Shown here piece after piece: positions 9,295-17,702 of a stretch of DNA of 64,000 nt (its first letter is position 1; every line of letters starts with the position of its first letter). Source of the stretch: JAAGZL01 sp050291365 (GTDB lineage: Bacteria; Pseudomonadota; Gammaproteobacteria; Chromatiales; Chromatiaceae); NCBI GenBank assembly GCA_050291365.1, contig JBNKJS010000024.1, positions 62,001 to 126,000 on the forward strand. The letters are read 5' to 3'. The translations under genes were made by a program, and so were the position numbers. Below the pieces are notes generated by a model. The model saw nothing but the letters and a program-made list of their open reading frames with translations. It was not told the DNA's origin and did no database searches.

Positions 9295-9430
9295 GATCAG
9301 TGCATGCTACCCTTGGCGCGATAAATATGTTCTGAATAGGCCGCAGCACATACCTCCTCATACTGGCGTTGGTCGGAGTGCGGAGGTCTGCTGGGTCTTC
9401 GGTTCCCCCTCACCAGTATATGCGTCCCGA
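9295..9430. other. structured intergenic segment between lysS and a convergent HD-GYP gene
   Basis: Holds nested short inverted repeats: ATACTGG near 9360 pairs with CCAGTAT near 9413, ACCTCC with GGAGGT inside it, and a C-UUCG-G tetraloop near 9400. No T-run marks a classical terminator. It could act as a weak bidirectional terminator or be a small RNA; no gene is visible. Confidence 0.3.
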
Positions 9431-10870
9431 TTAGAGTTCTACTTCATTTAGTCGATCGAGGATATCCTGGATTGATTGTATTGATGCCTCAATGTGCTCC
9501 AGCATCATTGTGTCATGAGTGGAGCCAGAATTATTGTAACTGTGGAACATTCGAACAGTATTGCGTATCTGCCAGGATAGCTCTTTGATTAGAAGTTCAA
9601 TCTCATTGAACTCATCCATGATTTTCTCACCAACGTCACATAGATCTCTTTCCTTTTGTAACCACTCCGCAATTTCGTTACTCAATAATCCTGATTCTTG
9701 TATGGTCGAGCGTATTCTGCGCGTGATTGCTGCTAAAGCAGATAGCTGTTTTACATCATTTTTGTCTATTCTGTCGTTAAGCTCTAATAGATTCTCGTGA
9801 ATATCATCTATAGCTTGCTTTGCATCCATTAGAATATTGATCTGTTTTCCTAGATTCTTTGCATAATCTTTCGTGCAACTATCTGGTTTAAGTCTGACCG
9901 GGTGTAGTCCTGACTTTTTGATAATAGATATTGTTGCGCGATAAACATCATAACCGTTGGTATTAGAGTTAAGTTGTAGGTATGGCTTAATGTCACCAAG
10001 GGTTCGTTGACTATTTCTAAAAGATTTGACCCGGATAGAATGGATGCTGTCGGTCATGTTTATGATCCTTCCTGGTATTCCAAGCTTGCCCTCACTTAAG
10101 CCAAAAGGATATCCTGCCCCAAAACAGTCCTCATGATGCTCGAAGACACCACGAGAAACCTCAGGGGCAATACCTGGTACAGAATCAGCAATAATTTTAC
10201 CTACTATGACGTGAGCCTGTACGGTCTTCCACTCCTCAGCAGATAGTTTCCTGTTACTGCAGACAATGTCTGGATCCAGATGCAGTAGGCCAATGTCATG
10301 TATAAGCGCAGCTACTAGAGTATCACGCTTTTCATCCATGCTTAGTCCCATCTCGTGGGCTATCATAGTAGACATCCATGCTGTGAATATGGATTTCTCA
10401 AATTCTGAGTGCATCTGTGCTTCTAGTACGGTTAGTTTTTGGGTTATTTGAGGGTGCAACCTTTCGAGTTTGAGCAGCCGTTCAAACTCGGGACCAAAAC
10501 TCATGGCCTTATTCACTACTTGTAGATCAGGATATTTTTCTAATAGTTGTCTGAATTCAGTTATTAGAGTTTTTGTGTCGGCCTGATGTTCCAAGCCAAC
10601 GTGGTTCTCAAGTGGTGCCATTAGCTTATGTTTGATCAGCTTTTGTTGCACACTGTGGTCAATATTTACACCCTTGCGCGCCAAGAGTACGCCATTGTCG
10701 TTGAGAATATCGGATGTAGTGTAGGCTTGGTTTCCCTTGCCCGAGATCTCAGTTAGATGATGGCAATAGAAACCATTTTTGGCTTGGTCTTTACACTGCT
10801 GCACCAAATCATCCATAACAGCCTTGCTCCATTGCTCAACAGCAGAAATTGATGCTCGATAATTATCCAT
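9431..10870 (-). CDS. HD-GYP-related protein with altered active-site motifs
   Basis: 479 residues. An N-terminal region (about 50-90, ILNDNGVLLARKG) resembles the segment often preceding HD-GYP domains. The HD core is at about 160-330: His191-Asp192 are kept but HDIGK is HDIGL, and the signature HHExxDGxGYP reads HHEDCFGAGYP, with Phe250 in place of Asp. The His220, His245, His246 and Asp274 positions that could bind metal remain. The C-terminal 130 residues are predicted helical. It may be a weak phosphodiesterase or a c-di-GMP-binding effector (inference). A sigma-28-type promoter lies 73 bases upstream of the start. Confidence 0.8.
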   Translation of the reverse strand: MDNYRASISAVEQWSKAVMDDLVQQCKDQAKNGFYCHHLTEISGKGNQAYTTSDILNDNGVLLARKGVNIDHSVQQKLIKHKLMAPLENHVGLEHQADTKTLITEFRQLLEKYPDLQVVNKAMSFGPEFERLLKLERLHPQITQKLTVLEAQMHSEFEKSIFTAWMSTMIAHEMGLSMDEKRDTLVAALIHDIGLLHLDPDIVCSNRKLSAEEWKTVQAHVIVGKIIADSVPGIAPEVSRGVFEHHEDCFGAGYPFGLSEGKLGIPGRIINMTDSIHSIRVKSFRNSQRTLGDIKPYLQLNSNTNGYDVYRATISIIKKSGLHPVRLKPDSCTKDYAKNLGKQINILMDAKQAIDDIHENLLELNDRIDKNDVKQLSALAAITRRIRSTIQESGLLSNEIAEWLQKERDLCDVGEKIMDEFNEIELLIKELSWQIRNTVRMFHSYNNSGSTHDTMMLEHIEASIQSIQDILDRLNEVEL

Positions 10871-10942
10871 AACTCTTTAGTTATTCTTTAGTTAATAATC
10901 GTAGCGTTACATGGAGTAATATAACACCCTTGCACACCCCTC

Positions 10943-10969
10943 TAATCGGCTGCTTAAAGATAATCTTTA
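10943..10969 (-). promoter_or_regulatory. sigma-28 (FliA)-type promoter
   Basis: Minus strand TAAAGATT, 11 bases, GCCGATTA; close to the FliA consensus with exact spacing, 73 bases upstream of the HD-GYP-related gene start. Confidence 0.65.
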
Positions 10970-11079
10970 TACGAATATCGCAAATAACCAGGAGTTTTAT
11001 TCTTGTAATATTAGAGAGTATTAATGTTTCTAGAGACTAGTATGCACGGGGTAGGAGCCGGTTTTGCTGTATTCTTTCT

Positions 11080-11418
11080 TTAGAGGTACATATCAACATC
11101 AGGACTCCAGTTGAAGCTGTCAACATTGGCTGTTGTTACCTGATGCTTTTCAAATGGAATTCCTTCCAGATCTGCAATTGGAATTAACTTCTCAACATAG
11201 GCACCCCAGGAGTTAATTTCATTGCCAGAATGTAAGTTAGTAACTAAGTCATCGATCATGTCGGCATCACCAGAAATGTAGCATGATACAGTTCCATCAC
11301 TCAGGTTGCTGGCTGCGCCCTTTAATCCCCTTGCGTTGCAGGCGCGGATAAATGTCTGTCGAAACATTACCCCTTGAACCTTGCCGTAGACCTTGAAAGA
11401 TACGTGGTTTCTTCTCAT
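11080..11418 (-). CDS. acylphosphatase-family protein
   Basis: 112 residues, slightly longer than the usual 90-100. The acylphosphatase loop YGKVQGVMFRQ carries the catalytic Arg, and the conserved Asn sits in SNLSDGTV. The family hydrolyses the carboxyl-phosphate bond of acylphosphates in the cytoplasm. The extra C-terminal 20 residues are unlike the core. Not obviously in an operon; the GIY-YIG gene on the same strand lies 57 bases upstream. Confidence 0.85.
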   Translation of the reverse strand: MRRNHVSFKVYGKVQGVMFRQTFIRACNARGLKGAASNLSDGTVSCYISGDADMIDDLVTNLHSGNEINSWGAYVEKLIPIADLEGIPFEKHQVTTANVDSFNWSPDVDMYL

Positions 11419-11475
11419 GTTGGTATATCCTTAAATTTGGTTAATTTTCCACGTAAGTAACTAAACACGCTGTTT

Positions 11476-11739
11476 TTAATTATTAGATAGCATCATCTCT
11501 TTAGACTTTTTACTCATCTTTTTAATCTCAAGCTCTCTTTTTGTTGCATGAGATCTAGTTTCAACATTCTCGGTATACACCAGGGTTACAGGAGCTCTTG
11601 AGCGAGTATATTTTGCTCCAGTTTTATTACCGGAATTATGTTCTTTAATCCTTTTTTCTATATCTTTTGTTATCCCTGTATAGAGGCTGTTGTCTGAGCA
11701 ACGCAATATATATATGAACCAGCTATCTTTCACCTGCAT
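11476..11739 (-). CDS. GIY-YIG nuclease family protein (YhbQ-like)
   Basis: 87 residues covering one GIY-YIG domain: FIYILRCSDNSLYTG gives the two strand motifs, followed by the conserved Arg (KDIEKRIKEHN) and Glu (KRELEIKKMSK). Members of this short family are stand-alone putative endonucleases of unsettled role. Confidence 0.85.
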   Translation of the reverse strand: MQVKDSWFIYILRCSDNSLYTGITKDIEKRIKEHNSGNKTGAKYTRSRAPVTLVYTENVETRSHATKRELEIKKMSKKSKEMMLSNN

Positions 11740-11989
11740 CTAACCTATTGTTTTATTAAAGAAGATACGCTTTCTAGGCGTGTTTGTAGTGTTCTGCTTG
11801 GGCTGATAATATTTAATGATATTAAACAACAATATAGTTAATAGGGTATACATTCCTATTGATTTTTACATTAGAATATTTGAATCGCAATTAATTTAGG
11901 GTATAAAAAGCAACTTGGTTGGTAGTTGTTATCCGTATTTATAAATTGTGATTAACAAGAAATGGTTAGTATCACTAGAGGTAGAATAA

Positions 11990-12199
11990 ATGGTTACTGG
12001 TACCGTTAAATGGTTCAACGAGTCAAAGGGTTACGGTTTTATTTCTCCAGCAGATGGTAGTGCGGATGTGTTCGTACATTTTTCAGCTATCGAGGGCAGT
12101 GGTTTTAAGACTCTGCAAGAAGGGCAAACTGTAAGTTTTGAAGTTGAAAGTGGTCCGAAAGGTCCTCAGGCTGTAAGGGTTACAGCCGAGACTCAATAG
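11990..12199 (+). CDS. cold-shock-domain protein (CspA family)
   Basis: 69-residue OB-fold nucleic-acid chaperone. RNP1 is KGYGFISP and RNP2 is VFVHFS; the start MVTGTVKWFNESKGYGF is typical. It melts RNA secondary structure or binds single-stranded nucleic acid in the cytoplasm. An AGAGG ribosome site precedes the ATG. The 250 AT-rich bases upstream hold no other gene and may include the long leader typical of csp genes. A hairpin terminator follows. Confidence 0.95.
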   Translation: MVTGTVKWFNESKGYGFISPADGSADVFVHFSAIEGSGFKTLQEGQTVSFEVESGPKGPQAVRVTAETQ

Positions 12200-12221
12200 T
12201 ATATTTTACATTTCAGGTTAT

Positions 12222-12252
12222 CAGGATACCCACCCCAATGGCGGGTATCCTG
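12222..12252. terminator. bidirectional hairpin between csp and hsp20
   Basis: Ten-base perfect stem CAGGATACCC / GGGTATCCTG between two convergent genes. No strong T-run. Confidence 0.65.
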
Positions 12253-12269
12253 TTGCCTGGCGTTCGATT

Positions 12270-12668
12270 TCAGGATACTTCGATGCGTCTTGGCGGTGTG
12301 TCTTTGCTTTTTGGTAGTCTCAATGTAAGTACCCCATCTTCTGTCTTCGCGGTAATGCCATCCTGATCAATCTCATTGGATAGATTGAAGCTTCTGCTGT
12401 AATGTCCAATGTTATATTCGGTATAGACTGGGGTAAGCTCATCATATTTTGAGTGATTAATCTTGGCTTCGACTGATAGAATATTCTTGTCCACATGTAT
12501 ATCGGTGTCGTTACGGTCAACTCCTGGTATTTCCATAACCACTATTAACGCATCCTCTTCTTCGAAGATATCTGTATACGGAACATAGTGTTTTCCTGGA
12601 ACAGTCTTCTCCTGTTCGCTTTCCAGTTCTTTCTTTTCTATGGTGTCTAGTACGTTGGAATCTGTCAT
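12270..12668 (-). CDS. small heat-shock protein, Hsp20 family (second gene of pair)
   Basis: 132 residues: a charged N-terminal arm, an alpha-crystallin domain (about 30-125) with VVMEIPGVDRNDTDI and the closing DGVLTLRLPK, and a short tail. It holds unfolded proteins without using ATP. Shorter and more diverged than its neighbour 31 bases upstream, with which it should be co-transcribed; pairs like this often form a two-subunit system (inference). Confidence 0.92.
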   Translation of the reverse strand: MTDSNVLDTIEKKELESEQEKTVPGKHYVPYTDIFEEEDALIVVMEIPGVDRNDTDIHVDKNILSVEAKINHSKYDELTPVYTEYNIGHYSRSFNLSNEIDQDGITAKTEDGVLTLRLPKSKDTPPRRIEVS

Positions 12669-12699
12669 CTTTCTGTCCTCACTTTGTCAGATAACATTC

Positions 12700-13125
12700 T
12701 CAATTGACGTGAATGGTCTTAGCGCGGTCCTTTTCTACCCGTGGCAGGAATAGGGCTAGCACGCCATCCTGAAGCTCTGCTTTAACATGATCAGATTCAA
12801 TCTCCATTGGTAGATTGAAGGTGCGATCAAAGTTTCCGGCCGAGCGCTCCTGTCGATGAATACTCATGTTATCGTCTAGTTCAACCCGTTTTTTACCAGA
12901 TATACGCAGCTGGTTTCTCTTGATTGATATCTCAAGGTCTTCCTTTTTTACCCCGGGAATCTCAGCGGTAACCACAAGATCTTCCCCCTTCTGGAATACA
13001 TTAACCGGTGGATAGCTGCCATGGCTTGTGGTGGTGTGTCCCGGCCAGTCACTGAGTCTGGATCGGTCCAGGGCGCGCTGCATTTTAAGCAGGGCCTCGA
13101 ATGGATCTGAAAATCGTGTAATCAT
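12700..13125 (-). CDS. small heat-shock protein, Hsp20 family (first gene of pair)
   Basis: 141 residues with a complete alpha-crystallin domain: VVTAEIPGVKKEDLEI, the Arg-rich SIHRQERSAGNFDRTFNLP stretch, and DGVLALFLPR. Holdase chaperone in the cytoplasm. ATG at 13125 is preceded by AGGAG. Promoter-proximal gene of the operon, with a sigma-32-type promoter and a perfect inverted repeat in its leader. Confidence 0.95.
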   Translation of the reverse strand: MITRFSDPFEALLKMQRALDRSRLSDWPGHTTTSHGSYPPVNVFQKGEDLVVTAEIPGVKKEDLEISIKRNQLRISGKKRVELDDNMSIHRQERSAGNFDRTFNLPMEIESDHVKAELQDGVLALFLPRVEKDRAKTIHVN

Positions 13126-13154
13126 TTTTTACTCCTTGGTAGTCAATAATTACC

Positions 13155-13177
13155 AGTAAATACGTGGTGTATTTACT
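13155..13177. repeat. perfect inverted repeat in the hsp20 leader
   Basis: AGTAAATAC, five bases, GTATTTACT. It lies between the predicted -10 box and the start codon, about 30 bases upstream of the ATG, where it could be an operator dyad or an RNA hairpin. Confidence 0.6.
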
Positions 13178-13206
13178 AAATAGGAGCGCTTGTCTGTTTT
13201 TTCAAG
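13178..13206 (-). promoter_or_regulatory. sigma-32 (heat-shock)-type promoter
   Basis: Minus strand CTTGAAA, 13 bases, CTCCTATTT, near the heat-shock consensus CTTGAAA-N11-16-CCCCATNT; about 53 bases upstream of the first hsp20 gene. Confidence 0.6.
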
Positions 13207-13316
13207 TGGTGTAAAAAATGCGAAGAAAAACAGATAGATAGTGTTAATTGCAGATATTAGTCTGCACTATATTTTGCATCGAACGAGGTGAAGAATGTTT
13301 TGGAAAAGGTGGGTAA

Positions 13317-13346
13317 AGGCGGCTATGGAGATCACCATAGCCGCCT
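13317..13346 (-). terminator. terminator of ppdK
   Basis: Twelve-base perfect stem AGGCGGCTATGG / CCATAGCCGCCT with a six-base loop, starting six bases after the ppdK stop on the minus strand. Confidence 0.8.
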
Positions 13347-13351
13347 GATTA

Positions 13352-16009
13352 TTAGTCGTATTTGACTACCATATTTCTTACCGCGGCCTGAGCTGTGGCA
13401 AGCCTGGCAATGGGTACGCGGAAGGGTGAGCATGAGACATAGTCCAGTCCGGTTCTGTGACAGAAATCGATGGAGGCTGGGTCTCCGCCATGTTCACCGC
13501 AGATGCCTACCTTGAGGTTACTGCGCTTACTTCTACCCTTGGCTGTGCCCATCTCCACCAGCTGCCCGACACCTGCGGTGTCCAGGGACTGGAATGGGTC
13601 ACAGTACAGGATTTCCTGTTTTATATATTCTGGCAGAAATGTATTTACATCATCGCGACTGTATCCAAAGGTCATCTGAGTGAGGTCATTGGTGCCAAAG
13701 CTGAAGAAGTCGGCATGTTGAGCAATTTCATCAGCGGTAAGGGCGGCGCGAGGTATCTCTATCATGGTTCCTATGAGTATGTTCAGAGATTCACTGTAAC
13801 CTTCATCTTGTTTAACCGCGGCTATTGTTTCCTCTACCTTGGAGCGGAGCAGTGAGAGCTCATTGGCGGTTCCAACCAGGGGAATCATGATCTCAGGTTG
13901 GGCATCTATACCCTCTTTGATACATGCAATAGCAGCCTCAGTTATGGCCCTTACCTGCATCTCCAGGATTTCAGGATAGGTTACCGAGAGGCGGCAACCG
14001 CGATGTCCCAGCATTGGATTTGCTTCATGTAGCTGGGTCAGGCGCTGCTTTACCTTTTCAACGGTAATCCCCATCTTTTCCGCAAGTTCCTGCTGGATCT
14101 CTGCATCATGGGGTAGAAACTCATGCAGGGGAGGGTCGAGCAAACGGACGGTTACCGGCAGGCCATCCATCGCCTTGAAGATACCCATAAAGTCAGTGCG
14201 TTGGTGTGGCAGAAGTTTGTCCAGGGCTTTGCGTCGCTCCTGTTCTGTCTCGGCCAGGATCATTTCGCGCATATCGGTTATACGGTGCTCTTCAAAGAAC
14301 ATATGCTCGGTACGACACAGCCCAATCCCCACTGCGCCAAATTCTCTGGCTCTTTCAGCATCTTTTGGGGTGTCGGCGTTGGTTCTCACCTTTAGTTTGC
14401 TGAATTCATCCGACCATTTCATCACTGCGGAGAACTCTTCTGATAGCTCTGGCTCTTTGGTGGGAACCGAGCCTGCCATAACTTCACCGGAGGTGCCGTC
14501 AAGACTGATTACATCATCGCCCCCAAAGCTGCGGCCATCAATTGTAATGGTCCGGCTTTTCTCATCTATCTCTATTTCTCCAGCACCAGCAACGCAACAT
14601 TTACCCCAGCCCCTGGCAACTACTGCCGCGTGGCTGGTCATACCTCCTGTTGAGGTCAGAATGCCCGCTGCAGCGTGCATGCCGCTAACATCTTCCGGGC
14701 TGGTCTCTTTCCGCACCAACAGTACCGACTCACCATTATGGGAACGTTCCACCACTTCCTCAGCACTGAAGGCGAGCTTGCCTGATGCGGCGCCGGGCGA
14801 GGCCGGGAGCCCTACAGTCAATACGTCTCGTTCTGCATCTGGGTCGAAGGTGGGGAGAAGGAGCTGGGTCAGATCGTTTGCCGGAATGCGAACTAGGGCA
14901 TCGCCTCTGGTGATGTGTCCTTCGATGAACATGTCCACCGCGATCTTTACGGCGGCGAGTCCGGTGCGCTTGCCTGTTCTGGTCTGCAGTATGAATAGCT
15001 TGCCATGTTCGATAGTGAACTCAATATCCTGCATCTCTCGATAATGGTCCTCAAGAATGCGTTTTGTCTCTATGAGTTGGGCATATATCTCGCTTTTCCA
15101 GTCGCTCATCTCGCTGATGTTCTTGGGCGTGCGGATGCCGGCAACAACATCTTCGCCTTGAGCGTTGATCAGAAATTCACCATAAAACTCATTCAGGCCG
15201 GTTGATGGGTTCCTGGTGAACGCAACCCCTGTTCCTGAGTCTTCCCCCATGTTTCCAAAGACCATGGTTTGGATGTTTACCGCAGTACCTAGAAGACCGG
15301 TGATTTCGTTAATCTCTCGATAACGAACTGCGCGCGGGGTATTCCAGCTTTTGAATACGGCTTCAATGGACTTTTCTAATTGCTGGTATGGGTCTTGAGG
15401 AAAATCCTCTCCGGTATTCTTCTTGTATACGGCCTTATAGGCCTCTATCAATTTTTCCAGACCAGTTTCGTCCAGTTCGGTATCCAACTTGACCCCAAAT
15501 TCAGATTTAATGCGGTCAAACTCTTTTTCAAACTCTTCATGTGAAACGCCCATTACAACATCGCCAAACATATTGATCAGGCGACGATAGGCATCTAGGG
15601 CAAAACGTCTGTTATTAAAGGCCTTGCCCAGACCTATGATTGCTTGGTCATTTAGGCCGAGATTTAGTACCGTGTCCATCATTCCAGGCATACTGGAAGC
15701 AGCGCCACTTCGGACCGATACAATCAGTGGGTTATCTTCACAGCCGAAATTCTTACCTGTCTCCTTCTCCAGCATCTCCATGTTGGAATGGACCTGGTCC
15801 ATTAGGGGTTCTGGTAGCATTCCGCCGCGCCTGTTGTATTCTGAACAGGATTCCGTGGTGATGGTGAATCCAGGGGGAACTGGAAGTCCGATTGAGGTCA
15901 TTTCCGCTAGGTTTGCACCTTTGCCACCAAGCAGTTCTTTCATGTCCTTGGAGCCCTCTGACTTGGTTTTTCCAAAGTAGTAGACTCGTTTAAGCGGTTC
16001 TAATGTCAT
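13352..16009 (-). CDS. ppdK: pyruvate, phosphate dikinase
   Basis: 885 residues, full length. Interconverts pyruvate + ATP + Pi and PEP + AMP + PPi. The N-terminal ATP-grasp domain opens with GGKGANLAEM; the swivelling phosphohistidine domain has GGMTSHAAVVARGWGK with the catalytic His; the C-terminal TIM barrel ends with the Cys site GICGEHGGDP. A strong hairpin terminator follows. With pckG at 41.3 kb the window holds two PEP-node enzymes, pointing to PPi-linked or reversible PEP/pyruvate metabolism. Confidence 0.97.
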   Translation of the reverse strand: MTLEPLKRVYYFGKTKSEGSKDMKELLGGKGANLAEMTSIGLPVPPGFTITTESCSEYNRRGGMLPEPLMDQVHSNMEMLEKETGKNFGCEDNPLIVSVRSGAASSMPGMMDTVLNLGLNDQAIIGLGKAFNNRRFALDAYRRLINMFGDVVMGVSHEEFEKEFDRIKSEFGVKLDTELDETGLEKLIEAYKAVYKKNTGEDFPQDPYQQLEKSIEAVFKSWNTPRAVRYREINEITGLLGTAVNIQTMVFGNMGEDSGTGVAFTRNPSTGLNEFYGEFLINAQGEDVVAGIRTPKNISEMSDWKSEIYAQLIETKRILEDHYREMQDIEFTIEHGKLFILQTRTGKRTGLAAVKIAVDMFIEGHITRGDALVRIPANDLTQLLLPTFDPDAERDVLTVGLPASPGAASGKLAFSAEEVVERSHNGESVLLVRKETSPEDVSGMHAAAGILTSTGGMTSHAAVVARGWGKCCVAGAGEIEIDEKSRTITIDGRSFGGDDVISLDGTSGEVMAGSVPTKEPELSEEFSAVMKWSDEFSKLKVRTNADTPKDAERAREFGAVGIGLCRTEHMFFEEHRITDMREMILAETEQERRKALDKLLPHQRTDFMGIFKAMDGLPVTVRLLDPPLHEFLPHDAEIQQELAEKMGITVEKVKQRLTQLHEANPMLGHRGCRLSVTYPEILEMQVRAITEAAIACIKEGIDAQPEIMIPLVGTANELSLLRSKVEETIAAVKQDEGYSESLNILIGTMIEIPRAALTADEIAQHADFFSFGTNDLTQMTFGYSRDDVNTFLPEYIKQEILYCDPFQSLDTAGVGQLVEMGTAKGRSKRSNLKVGICGEHGGDPASIDFCHRTGLDYVSCSPFRVPIARLATAQAAVRNMVVKYD

Positions 16010-16351
16010 TGTTTGACCTTATGGGCAGTAGTGAATAATGTAAATTATTAATAAAAATAGTAGGTTAGTGTAACGTATGTCAGGTGAGCTATTGTTCCAA
16101 ATCCGCCATATATTAATTATCAGGTGGTAATATTCAAGTCTTTATATCGAGACAGAGGAAAAAAGGCATTTTTTATGGAGGATTTTGCCGGTTTGTCCTT
16201 ATGCTGATTACTGTTGGTAATTCGATTTTTTTTGGCTCAAGGTACTCTGTACAGCGCAAACTACCTGTTTAAATATGAGAATATGGTTGTTGCTAGTAGT
16301 GGCAGCCCCAGTAGTACCTTACTTCAAAAATAAACGCGGGTATAGAAGGGT
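16010..16351. other. intergenic, ppdK upstream region
   Basis: AT-rich 342 bases containing the ppdK promoter region and the 3' end of the next minus-strand gene. A GTATAGA / TCTATAC hairpin (16340-16357) spans the stop codon of that gene. No coding sequence or recognisable RNA seen. Confidence 0.4.
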
Positions 16352-16735
16352 CTATACTTCATCCCATGATTCTTCATAGCTGCCTATCCCGCCTGAATCA
16401 TCAGATTCTATGAGGTCTTCGTTAAGGTCATCCTCATCTAATCTTTTTGGTTCTTCTGCAGAGGTATCCCAATCTTCTAGATCGGTATCAGCAATCGATG
16501 AGCCTAAATCATCCAGTTCAGATACATCTAATGCACCAGAGATGTCTTCCGGCGACGCAATCTGTTCTAGATCCAAAAGGTACCAATCATCTATGTCTAT
16601 CTCTTCTATATCACCGTCAAAGTACTGAATCTCAATTACTGACTCACTCTCATCCAGGGCTACAACCTGAAATTTTTGACCTTTGTCCTGATGTTTATAC
16701 CAATTGCTGACAATGGGGTCTGCATCCGTAGTCAT
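16352..16735 (-). CDS. small acidic protein, DUF6763-like
   Basis: 127 residues. The N-terminal 55 form a compact domain (IVSNWYKHQ, FQVVALDE, VIEIQYFDGDIEEIDIDDW) resembling a small conserved proteobacterial family I recall as DUF6763; the rest is a highly acidic, low-complexity tail rich in Asp, Glu and Ser. No signal peptide or catalytic motif. Function unknown. The start has a GGGAG ribosome site upstream. The family assignment is from memory and uncertain; coding status is well supported by the conserved head. Confidence 0.75.
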   Translation of the reverse strand: MTTDADPIVSNWYKHQDKGQKFQVVALDESESVIEIQYFDGDIEEIDIDDWYLLDLEQIASPEDISGALDVSELDDLGSSIADTDLEDWDTSAEEPKRLDEDDLNEDLIESDDSGGIGSYEESWDEV

Positions 16736-17201
16736 ATCTTTTCTCCCTTACCCATCGTTGAAAAAATCTAACTATTTGATTGTCGCCTCTACACCTTTGA
16801 TTATATACACTGTTGAAAAAATAGTTTGTTGTTGAAAAAAGTGTAAAGAATTCTCTCGATTGAACGATACCCTTGATTGATGACCCCGTTTATTCATGCT
16901 TGGGTCTAAAAAGCCCCTGTTGTACGGAGTGCATGTCGACGTATATAATGAGCGGCTGAAAAAAATAAATGGGATTAACAATCAGTACTAACTAATTGTA
17001 ATGGAATGAAAATAGAAATTATGATGCGCCTGCATTGAATAATGCCAACTTGTTGAGGATGGCTTTATTGCTTGATATTAATCATAATTTCGCGAGTTTC
17101 ACCTACACTATATTGTACTGAGAAAAGAATTTAGCTGTTGATTTAGGGTTTCTATACATGGTGAGAAATCATACGTATAGAGTAAAAAAATGGTGTAAAA
17201 A
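16736..17201. other. intergenic, divergent promoters
   Basis: 466 AT-rich bases between two divergent genes. Contains an FNR-type dyad at 17072-17085 with a TATATT -10 box downstream. A 69-codon frame on the minus strand at 16772-16981 has no family features and is probably chance. No RNA gene recognised. Confidence 0.4.
17072..17085 (+). promoter_or_regulatory. FNR/CRP-type dyad upstream of the L,D-transpeptidase gene
   Basis: TTGAT-ATTA-ATCAT, nine of ten match to the FNR consensus TTGAT-N4-ATCAA. TATATT at 17109-17114 would place the start of transcription near 17120, about 42 bases from the dyad centre, as in a class II activated promoter. Confidence 0.45.
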
Positions 17202-17693
17202 ATGCGTACTATAACTATTGTAATCGGGTTGATTATCTTGGCGACCGCCTCAACTGCGTCGGCTGATAAAGTTGATGTTGCTGTTGATCTTTCAAAGCAG
17301 AAGATGAATGTCTATGTGGAGGGTCATCGTAAATATACTTGGAAAGTATCAACGGCGCGTGAAGGTTATTCCACACCGAGTGGAGATTACCGTCCTCAGT
17401 GGATAACCCGTATGCACCGTTCAAGGAAGTACGATAATTCCCCTATGCCTTATTCCGTATTTTACAATGGTGGTTATGCCATCCATGGTACAAATTATGT
17501 CAGCCGTCTGGGTAGGCCGGCCTCACACGGTTGTATAAGACTCCATACCAGCAATGCCAGAAGGCTGTACAAGTTGGTTAAAAAGTATGGTAAAGACAAC
17601 GTAAGAATAATGGTTAGACATGAGGTCCATCCATCAATGCTAGCGAGCCACTTCAAGGGGCCATTTGCAGTTGGAGCAGGGTTGTTTAACTAG
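17202..17693 (+). CDS. L,D-transpeptidase (YkuD family), exported
   Basis: 163 residues with a cleavable signal peptide (about 1-21, ending ASA). The YkuD domain follows directly; the catalytic signature HGTNYV...SHGCIRL includes the nucleophile Cys and both His. Such enzymes make 3-3 crosslinks in peptidoglycan or attach lipoproteins in the periplasm. There is no separate LysM or other binding domain. ATG at 17202 is followed at once by the signal sequence. Confidence 0.93.
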   Translation: MRTITIVIGLIILATASTASADKVDVAVDLSKQKMNVYVEGHRKYTWKVSTAREGYSTPSGDYRPQWITRMHRSRKYDNSPMPYSVFYNGGYAIHGTNYVSRLGRPASHGCIRLHTSNARRLYKLVKKYGKDNVRIMVRHEVHPSMLASHFKGPFAVGAGLFN

Positions 17694-17702
17694 TTGTCTG
17701 CC

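Noticed and set aside
14175..15044. 289-codon plus-strand frame inside ppdK
   Set aside because: Antisense shadow of a complete ppdK gene; Ser-rich low-complexity product.
16772..16981. 69-codon minus-strand frame
   Set aside because: No ribosome site or conserved features in an AT-rich gap.
13207..17206. Identical 16-base string TGGTGTAAAAAATGCG near 13207 and 17191
   Set aside because: One 16-base match is expected by chance about half the time in 64 kb, and the flanks do not match.
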